Assembly (NCBI GenBank): GCA_020697295.1
Contig: JAJFBF010000017.1
Span: 1 to 55,999 of the forward strand
Direction of reading: 5' to 3'
DNA: 55,999 nucleotides
Source: Moraxellaceae bacterium
GTDB lineage: Bacteria; Pseudomonadota; Gammaproteobacteria; Pseudomonadales; Moraxellaceae
Below the pieces are notes generated by a model. It saw only the letters and a program-made list of their open reading frames with translations. It was not told where the DNA came from and made no database searches. Position 1 is the first letter of the stretch; each line of letters begins with the position of its first letter. Positions 24,845 to 31,812 of this stretch are shown in pieces. Made by a program: the position numbers and the translations under genes.

Positions 24845-25728
24845 TTATCCGTCCCCGCCAAAGCCACGAGGTCCGGGCTCGCCGACAGCCGGCGCACCTT
24901 GTCGCGCAGCTCCGCCAGCACCGACAGCACGGTGTCCGCCGCCATGCCCTCGCATTCGTAGCAGAGCGCCTTCACATTCGGCAGTAGCGGCAATAACGCG
25001 TCCAGCATGGCCCAGGTTTCCGGCAGCACCGGCGCCTCGTGCATGTCCATGTAGACGGGGCCATCGCCGGCCTGGCGCAGGCGCCCGCCGGCCACATGCA
25101 CCTCGATCACCTGGGCGCAGGGCAGCTCGTCGATGGCGTCGAGCACGCGCCGGCCGCTGGCCACCTCCCAGGACACCAGGTGGCCCATGTCGAGCAGCAG
25201 CGCGCAGCCGGTCTCGCGCGCCAGGCGTCCAAAGAAAGTGAAGAGCGGCATGTCGCCGACCACGAAGGCCATGGGCGGCGGCTCCACCGCCACCACGGCC
25301 GGCACCGCCGCCTGCACCTCGCGCACGCGCGCGATGGCCAGGGCCAGCGAGGCCTCGTTGAGGATGGGCGGGATGAAATAGCCGAGCTGGGTGGAATACG
25401 ACGGTCCCTCCTGCCAGAAGCAGTAGGCGACGTCCTGGGCGAACCAGGGCGACTCCACCGCCCGCACATGCGCCGCGGTGGCGGCCAGCCAGGCGGCATG
25501 GTTGGGGAAGGAGCCGCAGAAATTGATATAGGAGGGATGGAACAGGACCGGGGCGCCGGCGGCCCGGATACGCGCCACTTCGGCCGCCACGCTCTCCGCT
25601 TCGGCCAGCCCGGCATACTCGACAAAGCGCGGGCCGCCCGGCGCCTGCACCAGCGCCACCGGATCGGGCTCGGCGGCGAGGCTCAGGCTGACGCCGATGC
25701 CCAGGACCGGGAGCTCGGCCAGGGTCAT
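24841..25728 (-). CDS. DUF692-like multinuclear iron oxidase (MNIO) family protein
   Basis: A 295-residue TIM-barrel-type protein. MNIO enzymes use two or three irons to modify Cys or other residues of ribosomal peptides, for example BufB/MbnB (family knowledge). Candidate metal ligands are His64 (FHPSYINFCG), Asp99 (AQDVAYC), Glu149 (AVEPPP), Asp180 and His183 (LLLDMGHL), His211 (IEVHVAGG), His230 (MDMHEAPV) and Glu258/Glu260 (CYECEG). The order and the LLLD..HL and E.H.AG segments match DUF692, but overall the sequence is divergent. I chose ATG 25728 because GAGGG lies six bases upstream; a TTG 18 bases earlier also opens the frame. The stop overlaps the partner gene. No BufA-like precursor gene is visible nearby. 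Confidence 0.7.
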   Translation of the reverse strand: MTLAELPVLGIGVSLSLAAEPDPVALVQAPGGPRFVEYAGLAEAESVAAEVARIRAAGAPVLFHPSYINFCGSFPNHAAWLAATAAHVRAVESPWFAQDVAYCFWQEGPSYSTQLGYFIPPILNEASLALAIARVREVQAAVPAVVAVEPPPMAFVVGDMPLFTFFGRLARETGCALLLDMGHLVSWEVASGRRVLDAIDELPCAQVIEVHVAGGRLRQAGDGPVYMDMHEAPVLPETWAMLDALLPLLPNVKALCYECEGMAADTVLSVLAELRDKVRRLSASPDLVALAGTDK

Positions 25729-25796
25729 GCCAAGCCCTCGGTGCAAGCGTGCGGGGCGCGGGAGGCGGTGATCGGGTCAAGGCGGCGGAAAAGCAT
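25725..25796 (-). CDS. possible 23-residue leader ORF overlapping the MNIO-type start
   Basis: ATG at 25796 opens a frame encoding MLFRRLDPITASRAPHACTEGLA that stops in the ATGA overlapping the MNIO-type ATG. It contains one Cys. A GAGG lies four bases upstream, closer than ideal. It could be a translational leader, a minimal precursor peptide, or chance; I rate it as weak. Confidence 0.2.
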   Translation of the reverse strand: MLFRRLDPITASRAPHACTEGLA

Positions 25797-25894
25797 GGAA
25801 CCTCGGGATTGAAGGACAGGATCTGCCCCGGATGATTGGCTGCCACCGGCGATACCGCAAGCGCAGGAGAGCCTCCCGCCCCGAACAGCGCCCA

Positions 25895-25931
25895 ATAAAA
25901 AAGCCGGTCACAAACGTGACCGGCCTTTTTA
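25895..25931. terminator. bidirectional terminator after the tRNA genes
   Basis: GCCGGTCAC (25903-25911), loop AAAC, GTGACCGGC (25916-25924), with T-rich tails on both strands (AATAAAAAA before, CTTTTTATTT after). On the minus strand it ends the tRNA-Ala/tRNA-Glu transcript. Confidence 0.9.
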
Positions 25932-25933
25932 TT

Positions 25934-26008
<75 letters not shown>

Positions 26009-26014
26009 GGAACC

Positions 26015-26090
<76 letters not shown>

Positions 26091-26127
26091 AGGTACTGGC
26101 TCGTTGGCAGTGCCAAGCGAGGCGCGC

Positions 26128-26157
26128 ATTCTAGGGGGGGCGTTACAAAAGCGTCAA
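26128..26157 (-). promoter_or_regulatory. promoter of the tRNA-Ala/tRNA-Glu unit
   Basis: On the minus strand TTGACG (26152-26157) and TAGAAT (26128-26133) are spaced by 18 bases. The sequence after the -10 is GCGCGCC, a GC-rich discriminator typical of stringently controlled stable-RNA promoters. Transcription would start about 30 bases before the tRNA-Ala. Confidence 0.65.
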
Positions 26158-26456
26158 GCATCAGCTGCACCAAAATCATGATTTTTTTGCAGGTCAGGCG
26201 CGGCCTGAAACCGCCCTCCGCCAGATGGCCATTTTTTGACCGGAGCCCCGGAAGGGGAGCGCCTGCGAGGCCCGGCCGCCGGGCCAGGCGCCGAGGGTCT
26301 TGCCCGCCTTGCGCAACGCCCGTTACGAAACAGCGTTACGCAGTGGCGCCGGGAACCCGTCCTGGCAGGCCGCCCGGCTTGAGGTCAGTCAGGATGAATC
26401 CCGACCTACCGAAACAGGCGGGCGCCCGGGCTTCCTGGGGAGCCCCGGACTTTTCC
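26158..26456. other. intergenic region between the tRNA promoter and gpx
   Basis: About 300 bases without a supported gene. It holds upstream tRNA promoter sequence (AT-rich around 26175-26195), a GC-rich stretch, and a partial copy of the hairpin repeat at 26384-26418 next to the 3' end of the leftward glutathione peroxidase gene. Confidence 0.5.
26384..26418 (+). repeat. hairpin repeat, partial copy 3
   Basis: GTCAGTCAGGATGAATCCCGACCTACCGAAACAGGC, the inner hairpin and right arm of the 71-nt element; the left arm is missing or decayed. Same orientation as the other copies. Confidence 0.75.
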
Positions 26457-26936
26457 TTACAGCAGCTTCTCGATATCGGCGGCGATGTCCTCGGGCTTGG
26501 TGGCCGGGGCATAGCGGTTGACGACGCGGCCGTTACGGTCGACCAGGAACTTGGTGAAGTTCCACTTCACGGCCTTGCTGCCCAGCAGGCCGGGGGCGGC
26601 GCTGGTGAGGTGGCGGAACAGGGGATGGGCATCGTCGCCGTTGACGTCGATCTTGGCGAACATGGGGAAGGTCACCCCGTAGTTCAGCTCGCAGAACTCG
26701 CTGATCTGGGCATTGTCGGCCGGGTCCTGGCTGAGGAACTGGTTGCAGGGAAAGCCCAGCACGGCCAGGCCCTTGTCCTTGTACTTCTCGTACAGGCCTT
26801 CCAGGCCCTTGAACTGGGGAGTGAAGCCGCACTTGCTGGCGGTATTCACGACCAGGAGCACCTGGCCCTTGAAGTCGGCAATCGCCTTGTCCTCGCCCAT
26901 GATGGTCTTGGCGGAATAATCGTAAACGCTGGTCAT
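26457..26936 (-). CDS. glutathione peroxidase family protein
   Basis: A 159-residue thiol peroxidase of the glutathione peroxidase fold, reducing hydroperoxides in the cytoplasm. The catalytic Cys36 is in [11 protein letters not shown], the Gln in GFPCNQF, and the Trp-Asn pair in VKWNFTKF, completing the usual tetrad. Cys75-type resolving residues are present (FPCNQF), so like many bacterial members (BtuE) it probably uses thioredoxin. No signal peptide. The next gene upstream on the same strand is msrB, also an oxidative-damage enzyme, separated by a block of repeats. Confidence 0.92.
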   Translation of the reverse strand: MTSVYDYSAKTIMGEDKAIADFKGQVLLVVNTASKCGFTPQFKGLEGLYEKYKDKGLAVLGFPCNQFLSQDPADNAQISEFCELNYGVTFPMFAKIDVNGDDAHPLFRHLTSAAPGLLGSKAVKWNFTKFLVDRNGRVVNRYAPATKPEDIAADIEKLL

Positions 26937-26987
26937 GCACCTCTCCTTGCCGGATCTTTTTCTAAACAGGGTTAAAAACCTGCCCTT

Positions 26988-27044
26988 GTAGGTCGGGCTT
27001 CAGCCCGACATGGGCGCTTGTTGTCGGGATAAATCCCGACCTAC
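26988..27044 (+). repeat. REPIN-like doublet, unit A
   Basis: GTAGGTCGGGCTTCAGCCCGAC (26988-27009), a 13-base spacer, then GTCGGGATAAATCCCGACCTAC in the opposite sense. The outer ends GTAGGTCGGG and CCCGACCTAC are perfect complements, so two small hairpins sit inside one large inverted repeat. Confidence 0.8.
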
Positions 27045-27060
27045 AGAAGATGTGGTTCCT

Positions 27061-27116
27061 GTAGGTCGGGCTTTAGCCCGACGGGGTGTTCGTTGTCGGG
27101 CTGAAGCCCGACCTAC
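27061..27116 (+). repeat. REPIN-like doublet, unit B
   Basis: GTAGGTCGGGCTTTAGCCCGAC, spacer GGGGTGTTCGTT, then GTCGGGCTGAAGCCCGACCTAC. Same structure as unit A 17 bases away. The msrB stop codon (TAG on the minus strand, 27113-27115) lies in the outer arm of this unit. Confidence 0.8.
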
Positions 27117-27526
27117 AGTTTGGGGTCGGCCTCGGGCTCCAGGCGGAGCGAGGCCGAATTGACGCAATAGCGCAGCCCGGTGGGTTGTGGCCCGTCCGGG
27201 AATACATGCCCGAGATGACAGCCGCATTTCCGGCAGGTGATCTCGGTGCGGACCATGCCATGGGCCAGGTCGCGATGCTCGTCGATGCGCCCCTCCGCCA
27301 CCGGCTGCCAGAAGCTCGGCCAGCCGGAGCCGGACTCGAATTTGGTGCCGGAGGCGAACAACGGCTCGCCGCAGCAGCGGCAGCGATAAGTGCCGGCCCG
27401 GTGCTCGTCCCAGTATTCGCCACTGAAGGCACGCTCGGTGCCCTTCTCGCGGCAGATCCGGTATTCCTCGGGCGACAGTGCCTGCCGCCAGTCGGCCCCG
27501 GACTGTATCAGCTTGTCGTCACTCAT
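27113..27526 (-). CDS. msrB: peptide-methionine (R)-S-oxide reductase
   Basis: A 137-residue MsrB reducing the R-epimer of methionine sulfoxide in proteins. The zinc cysteines are Cys49/Cys52 (CRCCGEP) and Cys98/Cys101 ([12 protein letters not shown]). The catalytic Cys121 lies in RYCVNSASL and the WPSF motif near 69-72 is present. I chose ATG 27526 (MSDDKLIQ) since GGAGGAGGGGG lies directly upstream; the frame is open for 26 more codons of no MsrB character. The stop codon is inside a REPIN-like repeat, suggesting that the repeat inserted at or very close to the 3' end. Confidence 0.93.
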   Translation of the reverse strand: MSDDKLIQSGADWRQALSPEEYRICREKGTERAFSGEYWDEHRAGTYRCRCCGEPLFASGTKFESGSGWPSFWQPVAEGRIDEHRDLAHGMVRTEITCRKCGCHLGHVFPDGPQPTGLRYCVNSASLRLEPEADPKL

Positions 27527-27672
27527 GACCCCCTCCTCCGTATCGGCCGTTTCCCGCAGAGGGACCGGCACGTCCACTTTCCCATATGGAGCCGTATTCG
27601 GCATTTACAGGGCAGCGGACAAACTATTTTTTTACACGGCCGGCCCGGGCAGGCTTTTTTGCACAAAAGGCC

Positions 27673-27706
27673 TTGGCAAGCCAATCCTATAGGGAATAGC
27701 CTATAG
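27673..27706. promoter_or_regulatory. palindromes upstream of the aminotransferase gene
   Basis: TTGGCAAGCCAA (27673-27684) is a dyad with a two-base centre, CCTATAGG (27686-27693) is self-complementary, and CCTATAG recurs at 27700-27706. They lie 30-60 bases before the start of a gene that itself carries an HTH-like domain. Candidate operator; function inferred only. Confidence 0.4.
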
Positions 27707-27735
27707 CCCAGCCATACAAACCCTAGAGCCGTCCC

Positions 27736-29205
27736 ATGCCCCTCCTGGACCAGGTCGACCAGTTCCTGCAGGACTACCCCGAGATCAGCGCCTCCCAGTT
27801 CGGCGTCCAGTTCCGCAAGGACCCCAACTTCGTCGGCGAGCTGAAGAAGGGCCGCAGCCCTCGCCTGAGCACGGCCGAGCAGCTGCTGGAGGCCATGGAC
27901 GCCTACCGCCGCCAGCATCCGCCCGGCGCTATTACCACCACTTCCCCCACCGGCCCCACCGCCACGCGCGAGCCTTTCATGACCATCAACAAGTCCGAGA
28001 AGTTGCTGAACGTCTGCTACGACATCCGCGGCCCTGTCCTCAAGGCCGCCATGGCCATGGAAGAACAGGGCCATCGCATCATCAAGCTGAACATCGGCAA
28101 CCCGGCGCCCTTCGGCTTCGAGGCCCCCCAGGAAATCCTGGCGGACGTCATCGCCAACCTGCCCGGCGCGATCGGCTACTGCGAGTCCAAGGGCCTGTTC
28201 GCGGCGCGCAAGGCCATCATGCAGTACTACCAGCAGAAGGGCCTGCTCTCCGTGGAAGTGGGCGACATCTATATCGGCAACGGCGTCTCCGAGCTCATCG
28301 TCATGGCCATGCAGGCACTGCTCAACCCGGGCGACGAGATGCTGATCCCGGCCCCGGACTATCCGCTGTGGACCGCCGCCGTCACCCTCGCCAGCGGCAC
28401 CCCGGTGCATTACCTCTGCGACGAGAACAACGGCTGGTACCCCGATCTCGCGGACATGGAGCGCAAGATCACGCCGAAAACGCGCGGCATCGTGGTCATC
28501 AACCCCAACAACCCCACCGGCGCCGTGTACCCCAAGCCCATCCTGGAAGGCATCGTCGCCCTCGCCCGCAAGCACAACCTCGTGCTCTTCGCCGACGAGA
28601 TCTACGACAAGATCCTCTACGACGACGCCGTGCACACCTGCCTGGCCACCCTCGCCCCCGACCTGCTGACGGTGACCTTCAACGGCCTCTCCAAGAGCTA
28701 TCGCGTGGCGGGCTTCCGCTCCGGCTGGCTCATGGTCAGCGGCAACAAGGAAGCGGCGAAGGACTATATCGAGGGCCTCGACATGCTGGCCTCCATGCGC
28801 CTGTGCGCCAATGTGCCGGCGCAACACGCCATCCAGACCGCGCTCGGCGGCTACCAGAGCATCAACGACCTGATCAAGCCGGGCGGCCGCCTCTACGAGC
28901 AGCGCGACCTGGCCGTGGACATGCTGAACGCGATTCCGGGTGTTTCGTGCGTCAAGCCGGAAGGCGCGCTCTACCTGTTCCCGCGCCTGGACCCCGAGGT
29001 CTATCCCATCCAGAACGACCAGGAATTCATCCTCGAGCTGCTGAAGGCGGAAAAAGTGCTGCTGGTGCAGGGCACCGGCTTCAACTGGCCCACGCCCGAC
29101 CACTTCCGCGTGGTCTTCCTGCCCAACAAGGAAGACCTGAAGGAGGCCATCACCCGCCTCGCCCGCTTCCTGGAAGGCTACCGCCAGCGCCACGGCACCG
29201 CCTGA
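27736..29205 (+). CDS. alaA: alanine aminotransferase (AlaA type) with N-terminal HTH-like extension
   Basis: PLP enzyme converting pyruvate and glutamate to alanine and 2-oxoglutarate. From residue 82 on it aligns with E. coli AlaA without gaps of note: [72 protein letters not shown] and [19 protein letters not shown]. Lys320 in [14 protein letters not shown] binds PLP; Asp287 and Tyr290 are in place. Residues 1-60 ([39 protein letters not shown]) resemble a small repressor-type helix-turn-helix, joined by a Pro/Thr-rich linker at 61-80. The frame has no stop, so it is a fusion unless translation starts at ATG 27979. Neither start has a strong ribosome site. Confidence 0.9.
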   Translation: MPLLDQVDQFLQDYPEISASQFGVQFRKDPNFVGELKKGRSPRLSTAEQLLEAMDAYRRQHPPGAITTTSPTGPTATREPFMTINKSEKLLNVCYDIRGPVLKAAMAMEEQGHRIIKLNIGNPAPFGFEAPQEILADVIANLPGAIGYCESKGLFAARKAIMQYYQQKGLLSVEVGDIYIGNGVSELIVMAMQALLNPGDEMLIPAPDYPLWTAAVTLASGTPVHYLCDENNGWYPDLADMERKITPKTRGIVVINPNNPTGAVYPKPILEGIVALARKHNLVLFADEIYDKILYDDAVHTCLATLAPDLLTVTFNGLSKSYRVAGFRSGWLMVSGNKEAAKDYIEGLDMLASMRLCANVPAQHAIQTALGGYQSINDLIKPGGRLYEQRDLAVDMLNAIPGVSCVKPEGALYLFPRLDPEVYPIQNDQEFILELLKAEKVLLVQGTGFNWPTPDHFRVVFLPNKEDLKEAITRLARFLEGYRQRHGTA

Positions 29206-29217
29206 CCCTCCCCTGCA

Positions 29218-29240
29218 GCGGCCCGGAACTCCCGGGCCGC
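29218..29240 (+). terminator. hairpin after alaA
   Basis: GCGGCCCGG (29218-29226), loop AACTC, CCGGGCCGC (29232-29240), 13 bases after the stop codon, followed by GTGCTTTCC. Strong stem, weak T-tract. Confidence 0.5.
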
Positions 29241-29425
29241 GTGCTTTCCAGTGCTCCCCTGCTGCTTGCCGTCCGGCTCCGGGGCGCCTGGATTCCAGCG
29301 CGTCCCATTGCCCCGGGCCGGTTATTTCCCTGTCAGTTGCGTGGACTTTCTGTAACGCCTGCACACTTGAAATCCGGCTCGTCTGTCCCTACTTTGCTGA
29401 CATCCCAAAAGGAGTGAAAAGCGCC

Positions 29426-30319
29426 ATGTTCCGTATCTTCCTGTTCCTGCTCACCAACCTTGCCGTGGTGGTCGTCGCCGGCATCGTGCTCAGCGTGCTG
29501 GGCGTGGGCGCCACCCATACCGCCGGCAACCAGCTCGACCTGCAGAACCTGCTCATCATGTGCTTTGTGTTCGGCATGGTCGGCTCGATGGTCTCGCTGT
29601 TCCTGTCCAAGTGGATGGCCAAGCGCACCACCGGCACCCAGCTGATCGAGAACCCGCGCAACGAGGAAGAGCGCTGGCTGGTGGCCACCGTGCAGGAGCT
29701 CGCGACCCGCGCCGGCATCAAGATGCCCGAAGTCGGCATCTTCCCCAGCCTGCAGTCCAACGCCTTTGCCACCGGCTGGAACAAGAACGGCGCCCTCGTC
29801 GCCGTCTCCTCCGGCCTGCTGCAGCGCATGAGCCGCAACGAAGTGCGCGCCGTGCTCGCCCACGAGATCGGCCACGTCGCCAACGGCGACATGGTGACCC
29901 TCGCCCTGGTGCAGGGCGTGGTCAACGCCTTCGTCATGTTCTTCTCGCGCATCATCGGCAACTTCGTGGACCGCGTGATCTTCAAGAACGAGGACGGCCC
30001 CGGCATCGCCTACTTCGTCACCAGCATCGTCGCCGACATCGTGCTGGGCATCCTCGCCTCCACCATCGTGATGTGGTTCTCCCGCTTCCGCGAGTTCCGC
30101 GCCGATGAAGCCGGCGCCCGCCTGGCCGACAAGCAGTCCATGATCGGCGCCCTGCGCCGCCTGCAGGCCGAGCACGAGATGCCGGACCAGATGCCCACCG
30201 AGATGACGGCCCTGGCCATCACCGAAGGCAAGCGTGAAGGCTTCAGCATGGCGGCGCTGTTCATGAGCCACCCGCCGCTGGAAAAGCGCATTGCTGCGCT
30301 GGAAATGATGCAGATCTGA
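29426..30319 (+). CDS. htpX: membrane zinc protease HtpX
   Basis: A 297-residue M48 metalloprotease of the inner membrane that degrades misfolded membrane proteins. Two N-terminal membrane helices (about 3-25 and 38-60), the zinc site HEIGH at 146-150, two further helices (about 155-175 and 190-215) and the third ligand Glu in EFRADEAGA are all present, as is the C-terminal [13 protein letters not shown] chose ATG 29426, because [14 protein letters not shown] aligns with E. coli HtpX and AAGGAG lies 11 bases upstream; a GTG 12 bases earlier overlaps that ribosome site. A perfect terminator follows. Confidence 0.95.
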   Translation: MFRIFLFLLTNLAVVVVAGIVLSVLGVGATHTAGNQLDLQNLLIMCFVFGMVGSMVSLFLSKWMAKRTTGTQLIENPRNEEERWLVATVQELATRAGIKMPEVGIFPSLQSNAFATGWNKNGALVAVSSGLLQRMSRNEVRAVLAHEIGHVANGDMVTLALVQGVVNAFVMFFSRIIGNFVDRVIFKNEDGPGIAYFVTSIVADIVLGILASTIVMWFSRFREFRADEAGARLADKQSMIGALRRLQAEHEMPDQMPTEMTALAITEGKREGFSMAALFMSHPPLEKRIAALEMMQI

Positions 30320-30334
30320 TTGTTTTGTTTCTGG

Positions 30335-30366
30335 AAAAAGCCCGCGAATTTCGCGGGCTTTTTTTA
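30335..30366 (+). terminator. terminator after htpX
   Basis: AAAAAGCCCGCGA, loop ATT, TCGCGGGCTTTTT, then further T. A classic intrinsic terminator, 15 bases after the stop, symmetrical enough to work in both directions. Confidence 0.9.
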
Positions 30367-30394
30367 TGGTCAGTGCGATCCCGGACACCCTGCA

Positions 30395-30432
30395 TTGCCC
30401 CCTTCGCATGCCTGGACTAGACTAAGGTCTAG
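30395..30432 (+). promoter_or_regulatory. toxin-antitoxin promoter with overlapping operator
   Basis: TTGCCC (30395-30400) and TAGACT (30418-30423) are spaced by 17 bases. CTAGAC (30417-30422)-TAAG-GTCTAG (30427-30432) is a perfect dyad lying over the -10 element, as expected for autorepression by a Phd-type antitoxin. Confidence 0.65.
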
Positions 30433-30450
30433 CCAATCAGGAATACCCCC

Positions 30451-30705
30451 ATGAGCACCGCCGCCACCGTCAACATCCATCATGCCAAGACCCACCTGTC
30501 CCAGCTGCTGGAGCAGGTACGGCAGGGCCAGGAAGTCATCATCGCCAAGGCCGGCCACCCCATTGCCCGACTGGCGCCGCTGCAGCCGGAGGCCGGCCGC
30601 ATCGCCCCGCCCGGGAGCCTGGCGGGCCGGGGTTATGCCATCAGCGATGACTTCGATGCCCCCGTAGACCAGCTCTTCGACGCCCTTGGAGCTCCGGCGC
30701 CATGA
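30451..30705 (+). CDS. Phd/YefM-type antitoxin
   Basis: An 84-residue antitoxin. The N-terminus ATVNIHHAKTHLSQLLEQVRQGQEVIIAKAG is the dimerising and DNA-binding Phd/YefM fold, followed by PIARLAPL; the C-terminal third (DDFDAPVDQLFDAL) would bind and block the toxin. It starts a two-gene operon: its stop overlaps the toxin start in ATGA at 30702-30705. It most likely represses its own promoter at 30417-30432. Confidence 0.9.
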   Translation: MSTAATVNIHHAKTHLSQLLEQVRQGQEVIIAKAGHPIARLAPLQPEAGRIAPPGSLAGRGYAISDDFDAPVDQLFDALGAPAP

Positions 30706-31085
30706 GGGTATTGCTGGATACGCAGTTGATCGTGTGGTGGCAGATCGCGCCGGAGCGCATCACCCCGGCGGTGGCGGCCCTGGTGCAGGGCGCGGAGGCC
30801 GTGTTCGTGAGCCGCGCCAGCCTGTGGGAGCTGGCGATCAAGAGCGGCATGGGCCGCATACGGCTCGACCTGGAGGTGTTCTGCCGGCAGCTGGAGCAGG
30901 ACGGCATACAGTGGCTGGCCATCGCCCAGGATCACTTGGTGCAGGTTGCGAAGCTGCCAGTCTACGAGGACCACAAGGATCCCTTCGACCGCCTTCTGGT
31001 CGCGCAGAGCCTCACCGAACCCCTCATTTTGCTGAGCGCTGACGCAAAGCTGGCGCGGTATGGCAGTACGGTGCGGATCGTTTGA
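30702..31085 (+). CDS. PIN-domain ribonuclease toxin (VapC-like)
   Basis: A 127-residue PIN-domain toxin that probably cleaves tRNA or another structured RNA. The acidic metal site is visible: Asp6 (VLLDTQ), Glu43 (SLWELAIK), Asp93 and Asp96 (HKDPFDRLLVAQ) and Asp114 (LSADAKL). The HKDPFDRLL motif is typical for the PIN subgroup paired with Phd antitoxins. Translationally coupled to the antitoxin by a four-base overlap. The pair has intact motifs and appears functional. Confidence 0.9.
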   Translation: MRVLLDTQLIVWWQIAPERITPAVAALVQGAEAVFVSRASLWELAIKSGMGRIRLDLEVFCRQLEQDGIQWLAIAQDHLVQVAKLPVYEDHKDPFDRLLVAQSLTEPLILLSADAKLARYGSTVRIV

Positions 31086-31250
31086 TGCTGGGAACCTGCT
31101 CCTGAGGGGCTGCCGCTCAACTCAAGGGAATCGGGGAGTTCCACGGGGAGTCTGTTGCCGGGCCCAAGGCCGCCCTTGAAGAGGCCGGTGATGATGACCT
31201 GGCTACCTGCGAAATACTTCGCCGCTCCCGCCGCCCTCTCTGGAAAAGTC

Positions 31251-31368
31251 ATGCTCCGCCTTGATCCGGGTCTTCATGCGAAGGCCGACAGGCTGGCTGA
31301 AACGGAAGGGGAAAAGCCTGAATGCCTGGGTGCAGGAGGCCCTTCAGCGGGCCGTCACCGCGCATTAA
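31251..31368 (+). pseudogene. frameshifted remnant of a HicB-type antitoxin
   Basis: From ATG 31251 the frame reads MLRLDPGLHAKADRLAETEG, then shifts; one base further on, the +1 frame continues KSLNAWVQEALQRAV and stops at TAA 31366. Joined, this is the Arc/MetJ-like C-terminal segment of HicB (SGKVMLR.DP.LH.KA...AE.EGKSLNAWVQEAL). One extra base in GGGGAAAA (31308-31315) explains the break. The N-terminal HicB domain and a HicA toxin are not seen, so this is a decayed fragment just downstream of the intact toxin-antitoxin pair. Confidence 0.65.
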
Positions 31369-31369
31369 G

Positions 31370-31440
31370 AACCCATTTCAGCAGGGCAGCTTGCCCCTTG
31401 TCAGTCGGGATAAATCCCGACCTACCGGAATAGGCTCTAA
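31370..31440 (+). repeat. hairpin repeat, copy 4
   Basis: CCCATTTCAGCAGGGCAGCTTG, spacer, GTCGGGATAAATCCCGAC, CTACCGGAATAGGCTC. Same layout and orientation as the copy at 1931-2001. It begins two bases after the HicB remnant's stop. Confidence 0.8.
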
Positions 31441-31525
31441 GTATTGCCACCGGGTTCCAGGCGCCATGACCCATATCTCCGCCTCGTCCCTGCTGGCCCG
31501 GGGGGATTCGGCCCCTTGCTCGGCG

Positions 31526-31574
31526 TGGGTCATAAATGAGCCCTTATCCCCTTTAGCGGCTCTTTTATGACCCA
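31526..31574. repeat. inverted repeat TGGGTCATAAA...TTTATGACCCA
   Basis: Perfect 11-base arms (31526-31536 and 31564-31574) with GAGCC/GGCTC pairing further inside. No T-tract. Could be a mobile-element remnant or a REP-type hairpin. Confidence 0.6.
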
Positions 31575-31660
31575 GGAAATGCAAGGAGCCGAAAGGGAGT
31601 GCCCTGGGTTGTGCGGGTATATGGCCGGTGGCTTCAGAGCGGGATCAGACCAGCAAAGAA

Positions 31661-31721
31661 GTCGGAGTGAATTAATGCGCGCCGGAGAGGGACTCGTATT
31701 CCAGGATTAATTCACTCCGAC
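31661..31721. repeat. inverted repeat GTCGGAGTGAATTAAT...ATTAATTCACTCCGAC
   Basis: Perfect 16-base arms (31661-31676 and 31706-31721) around a 29-base centre. The motif GTCGGAGTGAATTAAT is reminiscent of short intergenic repeats mobilised in trans in gammaproteobacteria. No transposase gene is adjacent. Confidence 0.7.
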
Positions 31722-31812
31722 CCCATTATTCACTCGCTTGGCAGGCCTCTAGCTGGGACATAGTGAGGATATTAGGCATGGCAAGCTCCATCAATTTATA
31801 TGCTTTAGTTGT

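Larger units (their letters stand above)
31441..31812. other. gene-free stretch with two inverted repeats at the island edge
   Basis: No supported gene. It contains the inverted repeats at 31526-31574 and 31661-31721 (listed separately). Base composition drops from GC-rich to AT-rich from about 31770 onwards, marking the edge of the accessory segment. Confidence 0.5.

Noticed and set aside
31441..31812. Insertion sequence at the island edge
   Set aside because: Inverted repeats are present but no transposase frame, no target-site duplication and no full-length element can be seen.
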